Source: an uncultured Christensenella sp. (GTDB lineage: Bacteria; Bacillota; Clostridia; Christensenellales; UBA1242). From it: DNA of 64,000 nucleotides. The stretch is from the NCBI GenBank assembly GCA_905195085.1, contig CAJJUK010000001.1, forward strand, positions 62,001 through 126,000, read 5' to 3'. The position numbers and the translations under genes were made by a program. The number at the start of each line of letters is the position of its first letter. Position 1 is the first letter of the stretch. Below, piece after piece: positions 54,201 through 62,380 of this stretch. The notes beneath the pieces are model-generated. The model had not been told where the DNA came from and did not search any database. It saw only the letters and a program-made list of their open reading frames with translations.

Positions 54201-54230
54201 AGAAAAACCGCATAAATTAATATGCGGTTT
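54201..54230 (-). terminator. Terminator of the phage-like cassette
   Basis: AAACCGCATA (54205-54214) and TATGCGGTTT (54221-54230) form a perfect 10-bp stem around a 6-nt loop; on the minus strand it is followed by a T-rich run. It lies about 28 bp beyond the last holin stop. Confidence 0.82.
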
Positions 54231-54258
54231 TGTGTATATTTATACATTATTTTGATTA

Positions 54259-54561
54259 TTATTCATTTTCATTAGCAACATCTTGATCTTCATTTTTCTC
54301 TTCCAAGTTTTCAATTTCATCATCAGCTTGATTTTCTTCTTCGTTTTCTTCAGGTGTATTTCCATTGTCTCCACCATTATCCATTGTGACAATGCCAAAA
54401 ACAACCAAAATCCCTGCGATTGACATGATGCAATCTTCCACAATCTGATTTTCAATCTGCCATCCAAAAATTCTTCCAAAAGCATTTAAAAGAATAATCA
54501 AAGCACCCGAAAAACTGACCCAAAAACTGTAAGATTTCATTTTATTAAAGAAGTTCTTCAT
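54259..54561 (-). CDS. Phage holin with long acidic tail
   Basis: 100 residues from the ATG at 54561, behind AGTGGTG; a GTG at 54573 is also in frame. YSFWVSFSGALIILLNAFGRIFGWQI then DCIMSIAGILVVFGIV are two membrane segments in the pattern of short phage holins of Firmicutes. The last 40 residues are almost all acidic or Asn (EENEEENQADDEIENLEEK), which is unusual. Overlaps the BhlA-type gene by 17 bp. Confidence 0.7.
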   Translation of the reverse strand: MKNFFNKMKSYSFWVSFSGALIILLNAFGRIFGWQIENQIVEDCIMSIAGILVVFGIVTMDNGGDNGNTPEENEEENQADDEIENLEEKNEDQDVANENE

Positions 54562-54778
54562 ATTCGTCACCACTTTTCAGAAAATCTTTTATGTCCGAAA
54601 TATCCTGTTTCACATCATCTAAAATTTGTAAATGAGATGTCAACTGTTCGATTGTCTGTTGATATTTTGTTTCTCTTTTGGAACTGTCTTTAAGTTGATA
54701 ACAGAAGAGCCAAACAAACAAAATCGCAAACACACCATTGCTGACAATAATGCTGATTATATCATTCCAGATGTCCAT
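54545..54778 (-). CDS. BhlA/UviB-type holin-like protein
   Basis: 77 residues from the ATG at 54778 behind AAAGGAC. IVSNGVFAILFVWLFCYQLKDSSKRETKYQ is the membrane and charged segment of the BhlA/UviB (bacteriocin-associated holin) family, followed by an amphipathic helix with ILDDVKQDISDIKDFL. Such proteins release phage or bacteriocin. A second holin follows in the same unit without an endolysin. The 109-bp gap before it (54779-54887) holds nothing else recognised. Confidence 0.82.
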   Translation of the reverse strand: MDIWNDIISIIVSNGVFAILFVWLFCYQLKDSSKRETKYQQTIEQLTSHLQILDDVKQDISDIKDFLKSGDEYEELL

Positions 54779-54887
54779 TATTTTTTGTCCTTTTGCCATT
54801 TCAATAAATTTTTCATCGTTTTATAATCCCCCATTTTATAGAAATAAGACCTATTAAAAAACTTAATTTTATCGAAATATTTTAAAG

Positions 54888-56387
54888 TCATGACACAACA
54901 TCAAACACAATCATAGGCTTACAAATTTCACAATTTTGTGCTGTCGTGGAAAAGCTGAATTGGAAGTTTTTTCCATAGACACAAACAGGCAATCGTTGTT
55001 CTTTCTCACTTCCAGAGAAAGAGTAAGTTTTTGTTTCTTCGTCAGATTTTATCTCAACTTCACAATCATACAAAGTGTTGATTATGATTTCTTTGATTTT
55101 TTTCTTTTTGGATTTGTAATCTAAATCAGTTTCAAAAGATTTCCACATTTTTTTGTTGATGTTTGTAAATGTCTTTCCGTCAACTGTAAGTTCTCCAATT
55201 TGTTGTTTGTGGTCATAATAAAAGCAGGCACAAAGTTTGCTCATATAAGGATTGTCAACTGTCAAAATTTTTCTGATGTCAACTCCCCTATAAACATTCA
55301 AAGCAAAATTTTCAATGTCCACTTCAAACAAGACATTGTTCACAAAAGCGGTTTTTCCTTCACAACCAATTTGTTCTCCATCATCAAAGTCACATTTTGT
55401 GGCAATGTAATATTTCCCATTTAAGCAAGCTGAAGAACAATTTGTGTTGTCCAACTTTTTGAAATATTTATGATAAGCTTCTGCAACTCTGTTGACCGAT
55501 GTTCCATTGAATGTGTAAAGCCCATCACGAGTCATAAAGAAAACTTTGTCACCACAAACACAAACAGAATTTTCATAGATTTTTGAAGAAGAAGTATAGA
55601 GATGAGTAAAAGAAAAATCATCTTTTGAGGTGTAAATTGAAATTTTTGTGATGCCATATTCTCTGAATAAATATACATAATCATTAAATGCAACAAGCTT
55701 ATTGAAAGAACCCCTGTTGTCCAAAAATTCAATAGCCGAACTTTCTTCATCAGACCATTCTTTCAAATTGAGATTTGTTGTGTAGATCAAAGTGTTTCGG
55801 TTTGTGTTTGTAATTCCAAAGAAATTGTCATAATGCACCACTCCAGAAATCAGAGCTGGCACATCAGGATAAATTCCTTCACCATAGGCAGCAAGATAAA
55901 GCATACCTTCTTCTGAAAAGAAAAGAGTGCAATCAGTGTTTTCGATGCGGTACTGACATTCATAGGTTGGATAACTTGAAAGTTTGTTCGACTTTGACCA
56001 AACAATTCCTTCATATTGGTCAATCAAAGGCACTCCCCAGACGACAAATTCAGAGTCAATCATAAGCAAAGTGTAGATATACATCTCAACCTCTGTGTTA
56101 TACCATCTGTCAAGCCAAATGCCATCAATTTCATCAATCTTTTCCGCAAAGTCAAAACCATGACAAGTTTCAAGGTCAGCTGTTGAGGCTGGAACCTGCA
56201 AATCTCTGAATCCCAGCCCCGTTTTGAGCGACCCATCACTGACAGAAAGATTGTAAAATTCTTTACACTCATTTGGTTTTGAAATCAAGTCATCTTGATT
56301 GGACACCACACCATTTGCAAAGATAGAAAAAACAATGTCTTTTTGAGAAGTTTTCTTGTGTTTTTTCAAGTTCTTATAAAAAATCAA
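54888..56387 (-). CDS. Hub-like virion protein (P22 gp10-type?), TTG start
   Basis: 499 residues. An apparent start at 56468 overlaps the connector gene by 85 bp. The TTG at 56385-56387 has an AAGAAGGAG site 6 nt upstream and overlaps the connector TGA (TTGA), so translation is coupled. Repeated beta segments (FNKLVAFNDYVYLFREYGITKI, SVCVCGDKVFFMTRDGLYTF) suggest a beta-propeller like the DNA-stabilisation hub proteins of P22-type podoviruses. The fold and role are inferred from position and pattern. Confidence 0.55.
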   Translation of the reverse strand: MIFYKNLKKHKKTSQKDIVFSIFANGVVSNQDDLISKPNECKEFYNLSVSDGSLKTGLGFRDLQVPASTADLETCHGFDFAEKIDEIDGIWLDRWYNTEVEMYIYTLLMIDSEFVVWGVPLIDQYEGIVWSKSNKLSSYPTYECQYRIENTDCTLFFSEEGMLYLAAYGEGIYPDVPALISGVVHYDNFFGITNTNRNTLIYTTNLNLKEWSDEESSAIEFLDNRGSFNKLVAFNDYVYLFREYGITKISIYTSKDDFSFTHLYTSSSKIYENSVCVCGDKVFFMTRDGLYTFNGTSVNRVAEAYHKYFKKLDNTNCSSACLNGKYYIATKCDFDDGEQIGCEGKTAFVNNVLFEVDIENFALNVYRGVDIRKILTVDNPYMSKLCACFYYDHKQQIGELTVDGKTFTNINKKMWKSFETDLDYKSKKKKIKEIIINTLYDCEVEIKSDEETKTYSFSGSEKEQRLPVCVYGKNFQFSFSTTAQNCEICKPMIVFDVVS

Positions 56388-56947
56388 ATCCAACTCCTTC
56401 TTGGCAAAATGTGTTCGCCACGCTTTCTGCTCAAAACAAACAAACTTTCTTTGAATCTTTCTTCCCAAATTTCCGCATCCTCACTCAAGCCATCAATAAG
56501 CAAAAATTCGCTTGCAACCCCATAGGCATACACTCTCGCACTCAAACCATTAAGCATCTCCACATTGTCAGTCAAAACTTTGTCATCTGGAAGATAACTA
56601 TAGACAATACTCTTTGCGTGCCCATTTATTTCCAAGTAATTTGGAAACAACTTAAATCTAAGAGAAGTCCCAAAGCGATTTTTGACTTCATAAACATTGA
56701 CGACGGTCTTTTCAAGTTCGGAGTAGTTTAAAATAGAATTTTTGACATCAATCTCTTCTTTTGTTAAGAATGGCAAAAAGTCACTTGCAATCTCTTGATT
56801 GACAAGATTGAAGCACTGCACCATAAGGTCAAGTTTTTCCTGCTCTCTATCTGTGTAAGACACCGCTTCCGTGGAGTTAAGTTTTGACAATATTTCCTTT
56901 TCTCCAACAAATTCACAAACCAATTTGATAATATCTTTAACTGTCAT
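56384..56947 (-). CDS. Head-tail connector / head completion-like protein
   Basis: 187 residues from the ATG at 56947 behind AAGGAG. Starts MTVKDIIKLVCEFVGEKEIL and has an all-helical N-terminal half with a beta-containing C-terminal half (NRFGTSLRFKLFPNYLEINGHAK). Size and position, after the capsid and before the hub-like gene, fit a P22 gp4-type connector. Identification is by synteny; sequence similarity could not be tested. Confidence 0.5.
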   Translation of the reverse strand: MTVKDIIKLVCEFVGEKEILSKLNSTEAVSYTDREQEKLDLMVQCFNLVNQEIASDFLPFLTKEEIDVKNSILNYSELEKTVVNVYEVKNRFGTSLRFKLFPNYLEINGHAKSIVYSYLPDDKVLTDNVEMLNGLSARVYAYGVASEFLLIDGLSEDAEIWEERFKESLFVLSRKRGEHILPRRSWI

Positions 56948-57257
56948 ACATTTTCTCCTTAAAGTCATTCAAAACTTCTTTTATCTTTTGTTTTTCTAGT
57001 CGTCGATTTTCTTCTTCCATTTCTTTGTATAACTTGTCACTGTTTTGCACTCTCGTTTTCAATGTCAAAAGATATGCCCTTTCGTCGAGTTGTTCATACG
57101 GAAAAGTCAAACAGTATGTAAACTTCCCCTGTGCATGATTGTGCAACTCAAACTTATGCTTGTCCAAATCAAACAAAACAAAATAGTCCTTATCAATCGA
57201 CTTTATTCTTTCCACGATACCAAGACAATCGCTTTCAATTTCAAATGACTTTTTCAT
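56937..57257 (-). CDS. Small phage protein next to the capsid gene
   Basis: 106 residues, 15 bp after the capsid stop, AAAGGAAAA site. The segment DYFVLFDLDKHKFELHNHAQGKFTYCLTFPYEQLDER resembles a small protein found beside major capsid genes in several clostridial phages; a charged helical C-terminus follows. No function known. Confidence 0.6.
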   Translation of the reverse strand: MKKSFEIESDCLGIVERIKSIDKDYFVLFDLDKHKFELHNHAQGKFTYCLTFPYEQLDERAYLLTLKTRVQNSDKLYKEMEEENRRLEKQKIKEVLNDFKEKMYDS

Positions 57258-57272
57258 ACAGTTTTCCTTTTA

Positions 57273-58445
57273 TTACTCTGTTTTAGAAGGAACAGTTGTT
57301 GAAAGATTTTTGCAATAAGCAACACCAGATGGCTTATGGCAAAGAAGTTCTGTGTATTTAACCAAAGTTGCGCTGTAAGCAGCCTTTGATGGATGTTGTC
57401 TAAGAACTCTGCCAGACTCATCTTCCAACCATTTCCAATCACCGAGTTCATAAAACATGAAATCATCAGTGTTAAGGAAATAACATTCTCCTGCAGCAAC
57501 ATGGTTTGTTGGAACAAGAGGGATTCCAAAGTGAGTGATAACTTTTGTTCCATCTTCCAATGTTGTGTATTCAACGTTTTTGCTATAGAGTGTCAAATAT
57601 TTGTGATACAATCTCTTCAAATCATAAGAGCAGTTGATGAAATTTACGTTTGTTCCTGCTTTTTCAAGATCATCAATAATCTTTTGAACATATTCTTCAT
57701 CAAAAGCATCAGATGTTGTTGCTGTGTATGTCTTTGCATTCATAATTGGATAGTCAGTCTTTGTTACACCATACAAAGTTGTGTTTGAAACAATTCCTTT
57801 AAGTCCGATAATGTCGTTGTCTTTAGAGTTGTGCAAATAGAGTTTGTAACCTGTCACAGCAGTTTTTTCTGAAGGAAGATTCCAAGCGATTTCACCAGAA
57901 GATTTGTCAACATTTTTGATGTAAACATTTGAAGCAAACAATGTTGCATCGTTATAGATGTCAACATACATTCCTGGTGCAACTGCTTCAGTGTTGTCAA
58001 CTGTCACAGTTGAACCGCTGACAGTGATTGTTGCAAGACAGCCAGTTCCATCACCATAAATCATTCTTGAAAGGTTGAAAATGCTTGCCTTAAGAAGAGA
58101 ATCCATGCCATCTTGAAGAAGGTTAACAAAAGAGTTAACATCACTTGAAGAACATCTCACTGCTTTGTCACTGATTTCAAATCTTCCATACAAGTTTTTA
58201 AGAGGAGCAACAAAAGACAAATATGGTGTGTCAACGCCGTCTGGAAGATCACTTGTTTCAGTTCCTGCCATAATTCCACCATTGATGCCAATTGGAGCAA
58301 CAACTCTTACTTCTTTTCCAATAATATTTCTTGTGCTTCTTTTAATTTTGCTGAAAAGCGGATTTGTTTTTGTGTTTATTTGATCAGCAATAACGCCCAA
58401 ATAGACATCTTTAAGCACATTTTCCGCACTACTTAATGTTATCAT
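57273..58445 (-). CDS. Phage major capsid protein
   Basis: 390 residues. SKIKRSTRNIIGKEVRVVAPIGINGG is a typical N-terminal arm, the YGRFEISDKAVR region follows, and a long stretch of beta-rich insert (150-240) precedes the C-terminal P-domain-like segment DDLEKAGTNVNFINCSYDLKRLY and VPTNHVAAGECYFLN. The pattern fits an HK97-fold capsid. It follows the scaffold gene with an AAGGAG site, the standard portal-scaffold-capsid order. Confidence 0.82.
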   Translation of the reverse strand: MITLSSAENVLKDVYLGVIADQINTKTNPLFSKIKRSTRNIIGKEVRVVAPIGINGGIMAGTETSDLPDGVDTPYLSFVAPLKNLYGRFEISDKAVRCSSSDVNSFVNLLQDGMDSLLKASIFNLSRMIYGDGTGCLATITVSGSTVTVDNTEAVAPGMYVDIYNDATLFASNVYIKNVDKSSGEIAWNLPSEKTAVTGYKLYLHNSKDNDIIGLKGIVSNTTLYGVTKTDYPIMNAKTYTATTSDAFDEEYVQKIIDDLEKAGTNVNFINCSYDLKRLYHKYLTLYSKNVEYTTLEDGTKVITHFGIPLVPTNHVAAGECYFLNTDDFMFYELGDWKWLEDESGRVLRQHPSKAAYSATLVKYTELLCHKPSGVAYCKNLSTTVPSKTE

Positions 58446-58460
58446 TCAATTCTCCTTTTT

Positions 58461-59114
58461 TCATGACAACAAATCAAGAACAATCTTTTTTGCCTGTTCA
58501 AAACTATCTGGCTTTGGGGCAACCGTTTTGGTCACCCTTTCACCAGAGTTAGAGGACATAATAACTGGAGTTTTTTGTTCTTGAAGTTGTTTCATATAAT
58601 TTTCGATTACTAAATTTTTTAATTCTTCGTCTTTTAAGACCAAATTTTGAACGATAGGTTCTTTTGCTTTGTTTGGACTTGACAATTTTTCATAAAGCAT
58701 TTCTGCCCAAACAATGTCAAAACAAGCATCGTCATTTTTCAGACTTTCACTTTGCATTGCACGAGATTTAATCTCATCTGCATAAACAACAGCCTCCTGG
58801 TTTTTTGAAAGGAATGTTTGAAATTTGTTCTCAATCACATTGTCTTGAGAAGATTCAGACATTTTGTCTTTCTCCAACTCTGAAAGTCTTTGGCTTTTGC
58901 GAGTAAATTCTGCTTGCAAGTTGTTGTACGCCTCAAACAAGTCATCAACACTTTTAAATTTACCAATGGGAACGCCCCTTTCTGCTTCACTTGAGATGGT
59001 TGCACTTTCACTTTCTTGCAAAACTTGCTCAGGGGAGCCCGCAACATTTTCTTCCAAATTTTGTGAAGGTTCAATGTTTTCAGGTTGTTCCCCAACATTC
59101 ATTTTTTCTTCCAT
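58461..59114 (-). CDS. Phage scaffold protein
   Basis: 217 residues from the ATG at 59114 behind AAAGGAGA; an ATG at 59120 overlaps the portal stop but is too near the site. Acidic, Gln- and Glu-rich and mostly helical, with SVDDLFEAYNNLQAEFTRKSQRLSELEKD as a coiled-coil segment, typical of scaffolding proteins. It lies between portal and capsid. Lost from the mature particle in most phages. Confidence 0.75.
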   Translation of the reverse strand: MEEKMNVGEQPENIEPSQNLEENVAGSPEQVLQESESATISSEAERGVPIGKFKSVDDLFEAYNNLQAEFTRKSQRLSELEKDKMSESSQDNVIENKFQTFLSKNQEAVVYADEIKSRAMQSESLKNDDACFDIVWAEMLYEKLSSPNKAKEPIVQNLVLKDEELKNLVIENYMKQLQEQKTPVIMSSNSGERVTKTVAPKPDSFEQAKKIVLDLLS

Positions 59115-59116
59115 GA

Positions 59117-60967
59117 TCATTCTCCTTTTTTCAAAGCCTCTCTATGTGCTCTGATATGTTTCAAAAAGATTTCTTCAATTTTCTTATTCACCTCGCCAGC
59201 ATAGACAACTTTCAACATATATGAAATGTGTTGATTGATATGCAATGAATGGTCGTCAATTTCTTTGACATCAACTTCAACTGCTTCATTCATCTTGCTG
59301 TTTTCAGTGTCAGCGTTTTTGATATGTAAATCGCTCAAATCAACTGATGTGTCCCAAACACCAAAACCAAGGTTTTCCATGATTTTTGCTTTCATTGACT
59401 TTGTGATGTTTCCATTTTCGTCAGTGAGAAGTCCCTTGTCCAGCAAAGTGAAAATCATATTCCTTCTCTGCGACAAAGTGTCATTGCTTTCATTGTCTGT
59501 GTCAAATTGAACATCATCACTTGAAATATCATTACCTTTGAAATAAACCACATCCAAATCGCCGTTTTCACCGACAATTTTGATGAGTCTAGGGAAAGTT
59601 GCAAACTGCTTATAAAGTCTCAAAATTTGCTTTGCAATCGTCTTTATTGCAGACTTTATGCTGTCAGTTGTAAATTTAAGTCTTGTTTCGTTTTCATCAA
59701 TCAGAAGCTCCAACGCAACCCCACTCAAACTTGCAGCAACATTTTCCATACTTCCAATTTCGCTCGTTCCACTGAGTGTGCTGAATTCACTGAGCAATTT
59801 TTCTTCTTCTTTTTCAAAATCAGAAGGCACTTGCTCTCCGCCCAAAAACTGTGGAGCGGTCGAACCTTGTCTATAAACCAAAATTTTTCCCGGTGCAAGT
59901 CCTTCTTCTTCCAAGTTGTCAATGTCAACACTTCCATCTTCAACAGCGAGAACGCCAAGCGTGAGACGATTGATGTATTCATGTTTTCTGTTCTTGACAG
60001 CGTTGTAAGCTCTTTGAATTGGAATAAGCCTTGAAATCATGCTCACTCCCCAGAAAGAGCCAACTTCTTCATTGCAAATCTGACGAACAAAAGGAAATTC
60101 TCTTTTCCCGTCAATGCCATTGACATAAGGCAGTTCTCCATCATAGACAAGTTTGTCTCCCGCAATGATAATCAACCTGCCATCAGGATATTTCTCATTT
60201 GGTCTTACATATTTTTCAAGCACAATTGCACTGTCTTTTCTGACCGTTTCAATCAAACCAGTCGCAAGTCCAGAATAACCAAGTCCACCCAAAGAAGATG
60301 TCACCCCATCAAGAGAATAGACATTGATGTCCTTTCCTTCCACATCGACTCCATACATCTGCTTAATCTCAGCCACTGTGTATGCTCTGGCATGAATCAA
60401 ACTTTGGCAATCATCCAAACTTTCATGTGTTGCGGAGTCAGGATAAATCTCAAATGGAGAGCAAACAGAGATGTCAACATCACCTGTCTTAATTTTTCTG
60501 CCGTCTTCTTCCAAAGCGACCACCTGACCAAGATTGGAGTTCCAAGAGATTTTGTAGAAACTTGTTCCACAAATTTCACTCCATTTTGTTGCTTGGTTGA
60601 TTTTTGCTGTCAAGTTCATCTTTCCGCAAACAGAATCCAAAACTTTCTTCCCAACCTTTGCAGTGTAGATGTCATCTTCTTCGTTTGTTGCAGGCATAAC
60701 TTGCATTTTTGGTGTGATTTTGGAAAGTCTTGAAAGTCTTATGTCAATGATTGGTGCAATGTGATTGAACACTTCTCTCTCTTGCCAAAAATATTGTTTG
60801 TCTATCTCTCTGACAAAACCACCATATCCAACATCACAGTATTGATTTCCCATATAAAAATTCATGTTAAGTTGCCATTGATTGTCAAACCCCTTTCTCG
60901 CTCTAATTCTGTTTTCAAAATCTTCTAAGGTTTCTTTAACAACAGCATCAATTTTCTTCTCTCTCAT
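59117..60967 (-). CDS. Phage portal protein (P22-like)
   Basis: 616 residues. VFNHIAPIIDIRLSRLSKITPKMQV ... near the N-terminus and FPFVRQICNEEVGSFWGVSMISRLIPIQRAYNAVKNRKHEYI in the centre, then a helical C-terminus. The layout matches the P22-type portal family. The dodecameric ring at the capsid vertex is where the terminase docks, yet no large terminase is nearby. The ATG overlaps the zinc-protein stop by 4 bp. Confidence 0.85.
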   Translation of the reverse strand: MREKKIDAVVKETLEDFENRIRARKGFDNQWQLNMNFYMGNQYCDVGYGGFVREIDKQYFWQEREVFNHIAPIIDIRLSRLSKITPKMQVMPATNEEDDIYTAKVGKKVLDSVCGKMNLTAKINQATKWSEICGTSFYKISWNSNLGQVVALEEDGRKIKTGDVDISVCSPFEIYPDSATHESLDDCQSLIHARAYTVAEIKQMYGVDVEGKDINVYSLDGVTSSLGGLGYSGLATGLIETVRKDSAIVLEKYVRPNEKYPDGRLIIIAGDKLVYDGELPYVNGIDGKREFPFVRQICNEEVGSFWGVSMISRLIPIQRAYNAVKNRKHEYINRLTLGVLAVEDGSVDIDNLEEEGLAPGKILVYRQGSTAPQFLGGEQVPSDFEKEEEKLLSEFSTLSGTSEIGSMENVAASLSGVALELLIDENETRLKFTTDSIKSAIKTIAKQILRLYKQFATFPRLIKIVGENGDLDVVYFKGNDISSDDVQFDTDNESNDTLSQRRNMIFTLLDKGLLTDENGNITKSMKAKIMENLGFGVWDTSVDLSDLHIKNADTENSKMNEAVEVDVKEIDDHSLHINQHISYMLKVVYAGEVNKKIEEIFLKHIRAHREALKKGE

Positions 60968-61182
60968 ACTCTCTCCTTTTTCTCTTTCTTTCGCTTGAAA
61001 GGTGCGTTAACAGGTTTTGGAACGCAAACTTTTGAAAAACACTCAAACATTTTCTTCATGCAGTCTTCACAGAAAACCAAATCTTTTCTGATGAAACCTT
61101 TGGTGCTGAAACTGTATTTCGCCAAGTTCTTACAACCATAGAAATCACATTTGAGTTGTTGCTTACAAATTTCCATTTTCAT
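60964..61182 (-). CDS. Small zinc-binding protein in the cassette
   Basis: 72 residues with CDFYGCKN and CEDCMKKM pairs, four cysteines arranged as Cx4C...Cx2C, a likely zinc knuckle, and a basic C-terminus (RKKEKKE). It stands exactly where the large terminase gene would normally be. AAAGGAG site 10 nt before the ATG. Function unknown. Confidence 0.6.
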   Translation of the reverse strand: MKMEICKQQLKCDFYGCKNLAKYSFSTKGFIRKDLVFCEDCMKKMFECFSKVCVPKPVNAPFKRKKEKKERV

Positions 61183-61462
61183 TTTTTTCTTTCTCCTTTT
61201 CTTTCAAAAGTTGCAAAAGTCTTTCTTTTTCTTGAATAAGCTGACTGTCTGTCATGTGCGAAATCTCATCGTCAGACAAACTCAATTGCTCAAGCAAAAA
61301 TCTCAATGCATTGATGTCTGGTGGATTAAATTTCTTTGTGATTTTTCGTTTCGATAAAACCGCTTGACCATTTTCGTCAGTGGTGTATTCCTCAACGATT
61401 TCATCACTTTCATAACCCAACGCCTTTTTCAATAAAGCATCTTTAATCTGTTCCTCATTCAC
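61163..61462 (-). CDS. Terminase small subunit-like protein, GTG start
   Basis: 99 residues from GTG at 61462, AAAGGA 8 nt upstream. KKALGYESDEIVEEYTT ... KRKITKKFNPPDINALRFLLEQ has the 'ALGYE ... KKxxPPDxxAxxFLL' pattern seen in small proteins encoded just before phage terminase large genes. The C-terminal half is a coiled coil. First gene of the cassette. Confidence 0.6.
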   Translation of the reverse strand: MNEEQIKDALLKKALGYESDEIVEEYTTDENGQAVLSKRKITKKFNPPDINALRFLLEQLSLSDDEISHMTDSQLIQEKERLLQLLKEKEKEKNENGNL

Positions 61463-61495
61463 TTAGCACTTCCTTTCTTTGCAACTTTTGTCCAA

Positions 61496-61524
61496 ATTCT
61501 ATAAAAGAAAATTATCAGTTTCAA
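61496..61524 (-). promoter_or_regulatory. Promoter of the phage-like cassette
   Basis: Minus strand TTGAAA (61519-61524), 17 nt, TAGAAT (61496-61501), about 34 nt before the TerS-like GTG. A host-type housekeeping promoter with no evident repressor gene nearby. Confidence 0.62.
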
Positions 61525-61555
61525 GAAAGTGTGCCAAAAATTTGAAAAACCAACA

Positions 61556-61584
61556 TTAACAAAAAATCGTCAAAAAAATAGAAT
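61556..61584 (+). promoter_or_regulatory. Promoter of the ABC uptake genes
   Basis: TTAACA (61556-61561), 17 nt, TAGAAT (61579-61584), then a GAGGAG site before the ATG at 61604. Divergent from the cassette promoter. Confidence 0.58.
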
Positions 61585-61603
61585 GTAATTGTAGAGGAGA
61601 AAA

Positions 61604-62380
61604 ATGGAAAACTTATTAACCTTTAAAAATGTCAATTATTTTTATCAAACAAAAAATGATGAAATTTTTGCACTTAACAACATAAATTTCAATGTGGAAA
61701 AAGAATCCTTTGCTTCTCTCGTTGGTCCAAGCGGATGCGGAAAAACGACAATTTTGTCCCTAACAGCAGGACTGCTTTCCCCTTCTTCTGGCGAAATTTT
61801 GCTTGATGGAGAAAGCAAAATAGACACAAAAAAAATCGGGTATATGTTCCAAAAAGACCATTTGTTTGAATGGCGAACTGTCTGGAAAAACATAACCCTT
61901 GGAATTGAAATTCAAAAGCCAAAAAACAAAGATGAAAAATTGGCTTTTGCGGAAGAACTTTTGAAAAAGTATGATCTATACAACTTCAGAAATCAAAAAC
62001 CTCGCTCACTCAGTGGTGGTATGAGACAGAGAGTTGCACTTATTCGCACTCTTGCACTTGAACCAAAACTGCTGCTTCTTGACGAGCCATTTTCTGCTCT
62101 TGATTTTCAAACAAGACTGTCTGTTTGCGATGATGTCTATGAAATCATAAAAAGCGAAAAGAAAACCGCTTTGCTTGTCACACATGACATCTCTGAGGCA
62201 ATTTCTATGTCAGACAAAATCATTGTTTTGTCCTCTCGTCCTGCTCATGTAAAGGACACAATCTTGCTTGATTTGCAAGGCAAAACACCACTAAAGAAAC
62301 GAGAAGACCCAACCTTCGCTGGACTCTTTGACAAAATATGGAGTGAACTTACAAATGAAAAAACAGAAGAAACAAATTAA
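61604..62380 (+). CDS. ABC transporter ATP-binding protein (SsuB/TauB/ThiZ type)
   Basis: 258 residues. Walker A VGPSGCGKTTILSL, Q-loop MFQKDHLFEWRTVWKN, signature LSGGMRQRVALIRTLAL, Walker B LLLLDEPFSALD and His LLVTHDISEAI. This subfamily powers uptake of sulfonates, nitrate or thiamine precursors. The partner permease overlaps it. No substrate-binding protein is seen in the window, so the substrate cannot be assigned. Confidence 0.9.
   Translation: MENLLTFKNVNYFYQTKNDEIFALNNINFNVEKESFASLVGPSGCGKTTILSLTAGLLSPSSGEILLDGESKIDTKKIGYMFQKDHLFEWRTVWKNITLGIEIQKPKNKDEKLAFAEELLKKYDLYNFRNQKPRSLSGGMRQRVALIRTLALEPKLLLLDEPFSALDFQTRLSVCDDVYEIIKSEKKTALLVTHDISEAISMSDKIIVLSSRPAHVKDTILLDLQGKTPLKKREDPTFAGLFDKIWSELTNEKTEETN

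Larger units (their letters stand above)
54197..61524 (-). mobile_element. Head-module-only phage-like cassette
   Basis: Ten genes on the minus strand, promoter (61496-61524) to terminator (54201-54230): TerS-like, zinc-binding, portal, scaffold, major capsid, small virion-associated, connector, hub-like, BhlA-type holin and holin. All are intact and most overlap by 4-17 bp. There is no large terminase, integrase, repressor, tail, tail-fibre, protease or endolysin between polA and the ABC genes, and no tRNA or att-like direct repeat was found. It may be a remnant, a satellite relying on a helper, or a domesticated particle. Base composition matches the surroundings. Confidence 0.75.

Noticed and set aside
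56388..56468. Upstream ATG start of the hub-like gene
   Set aside because: It would overlap the connector by 85 bp and has no ribosome binding site, whereas the TTG at 56387 has an ideal one.
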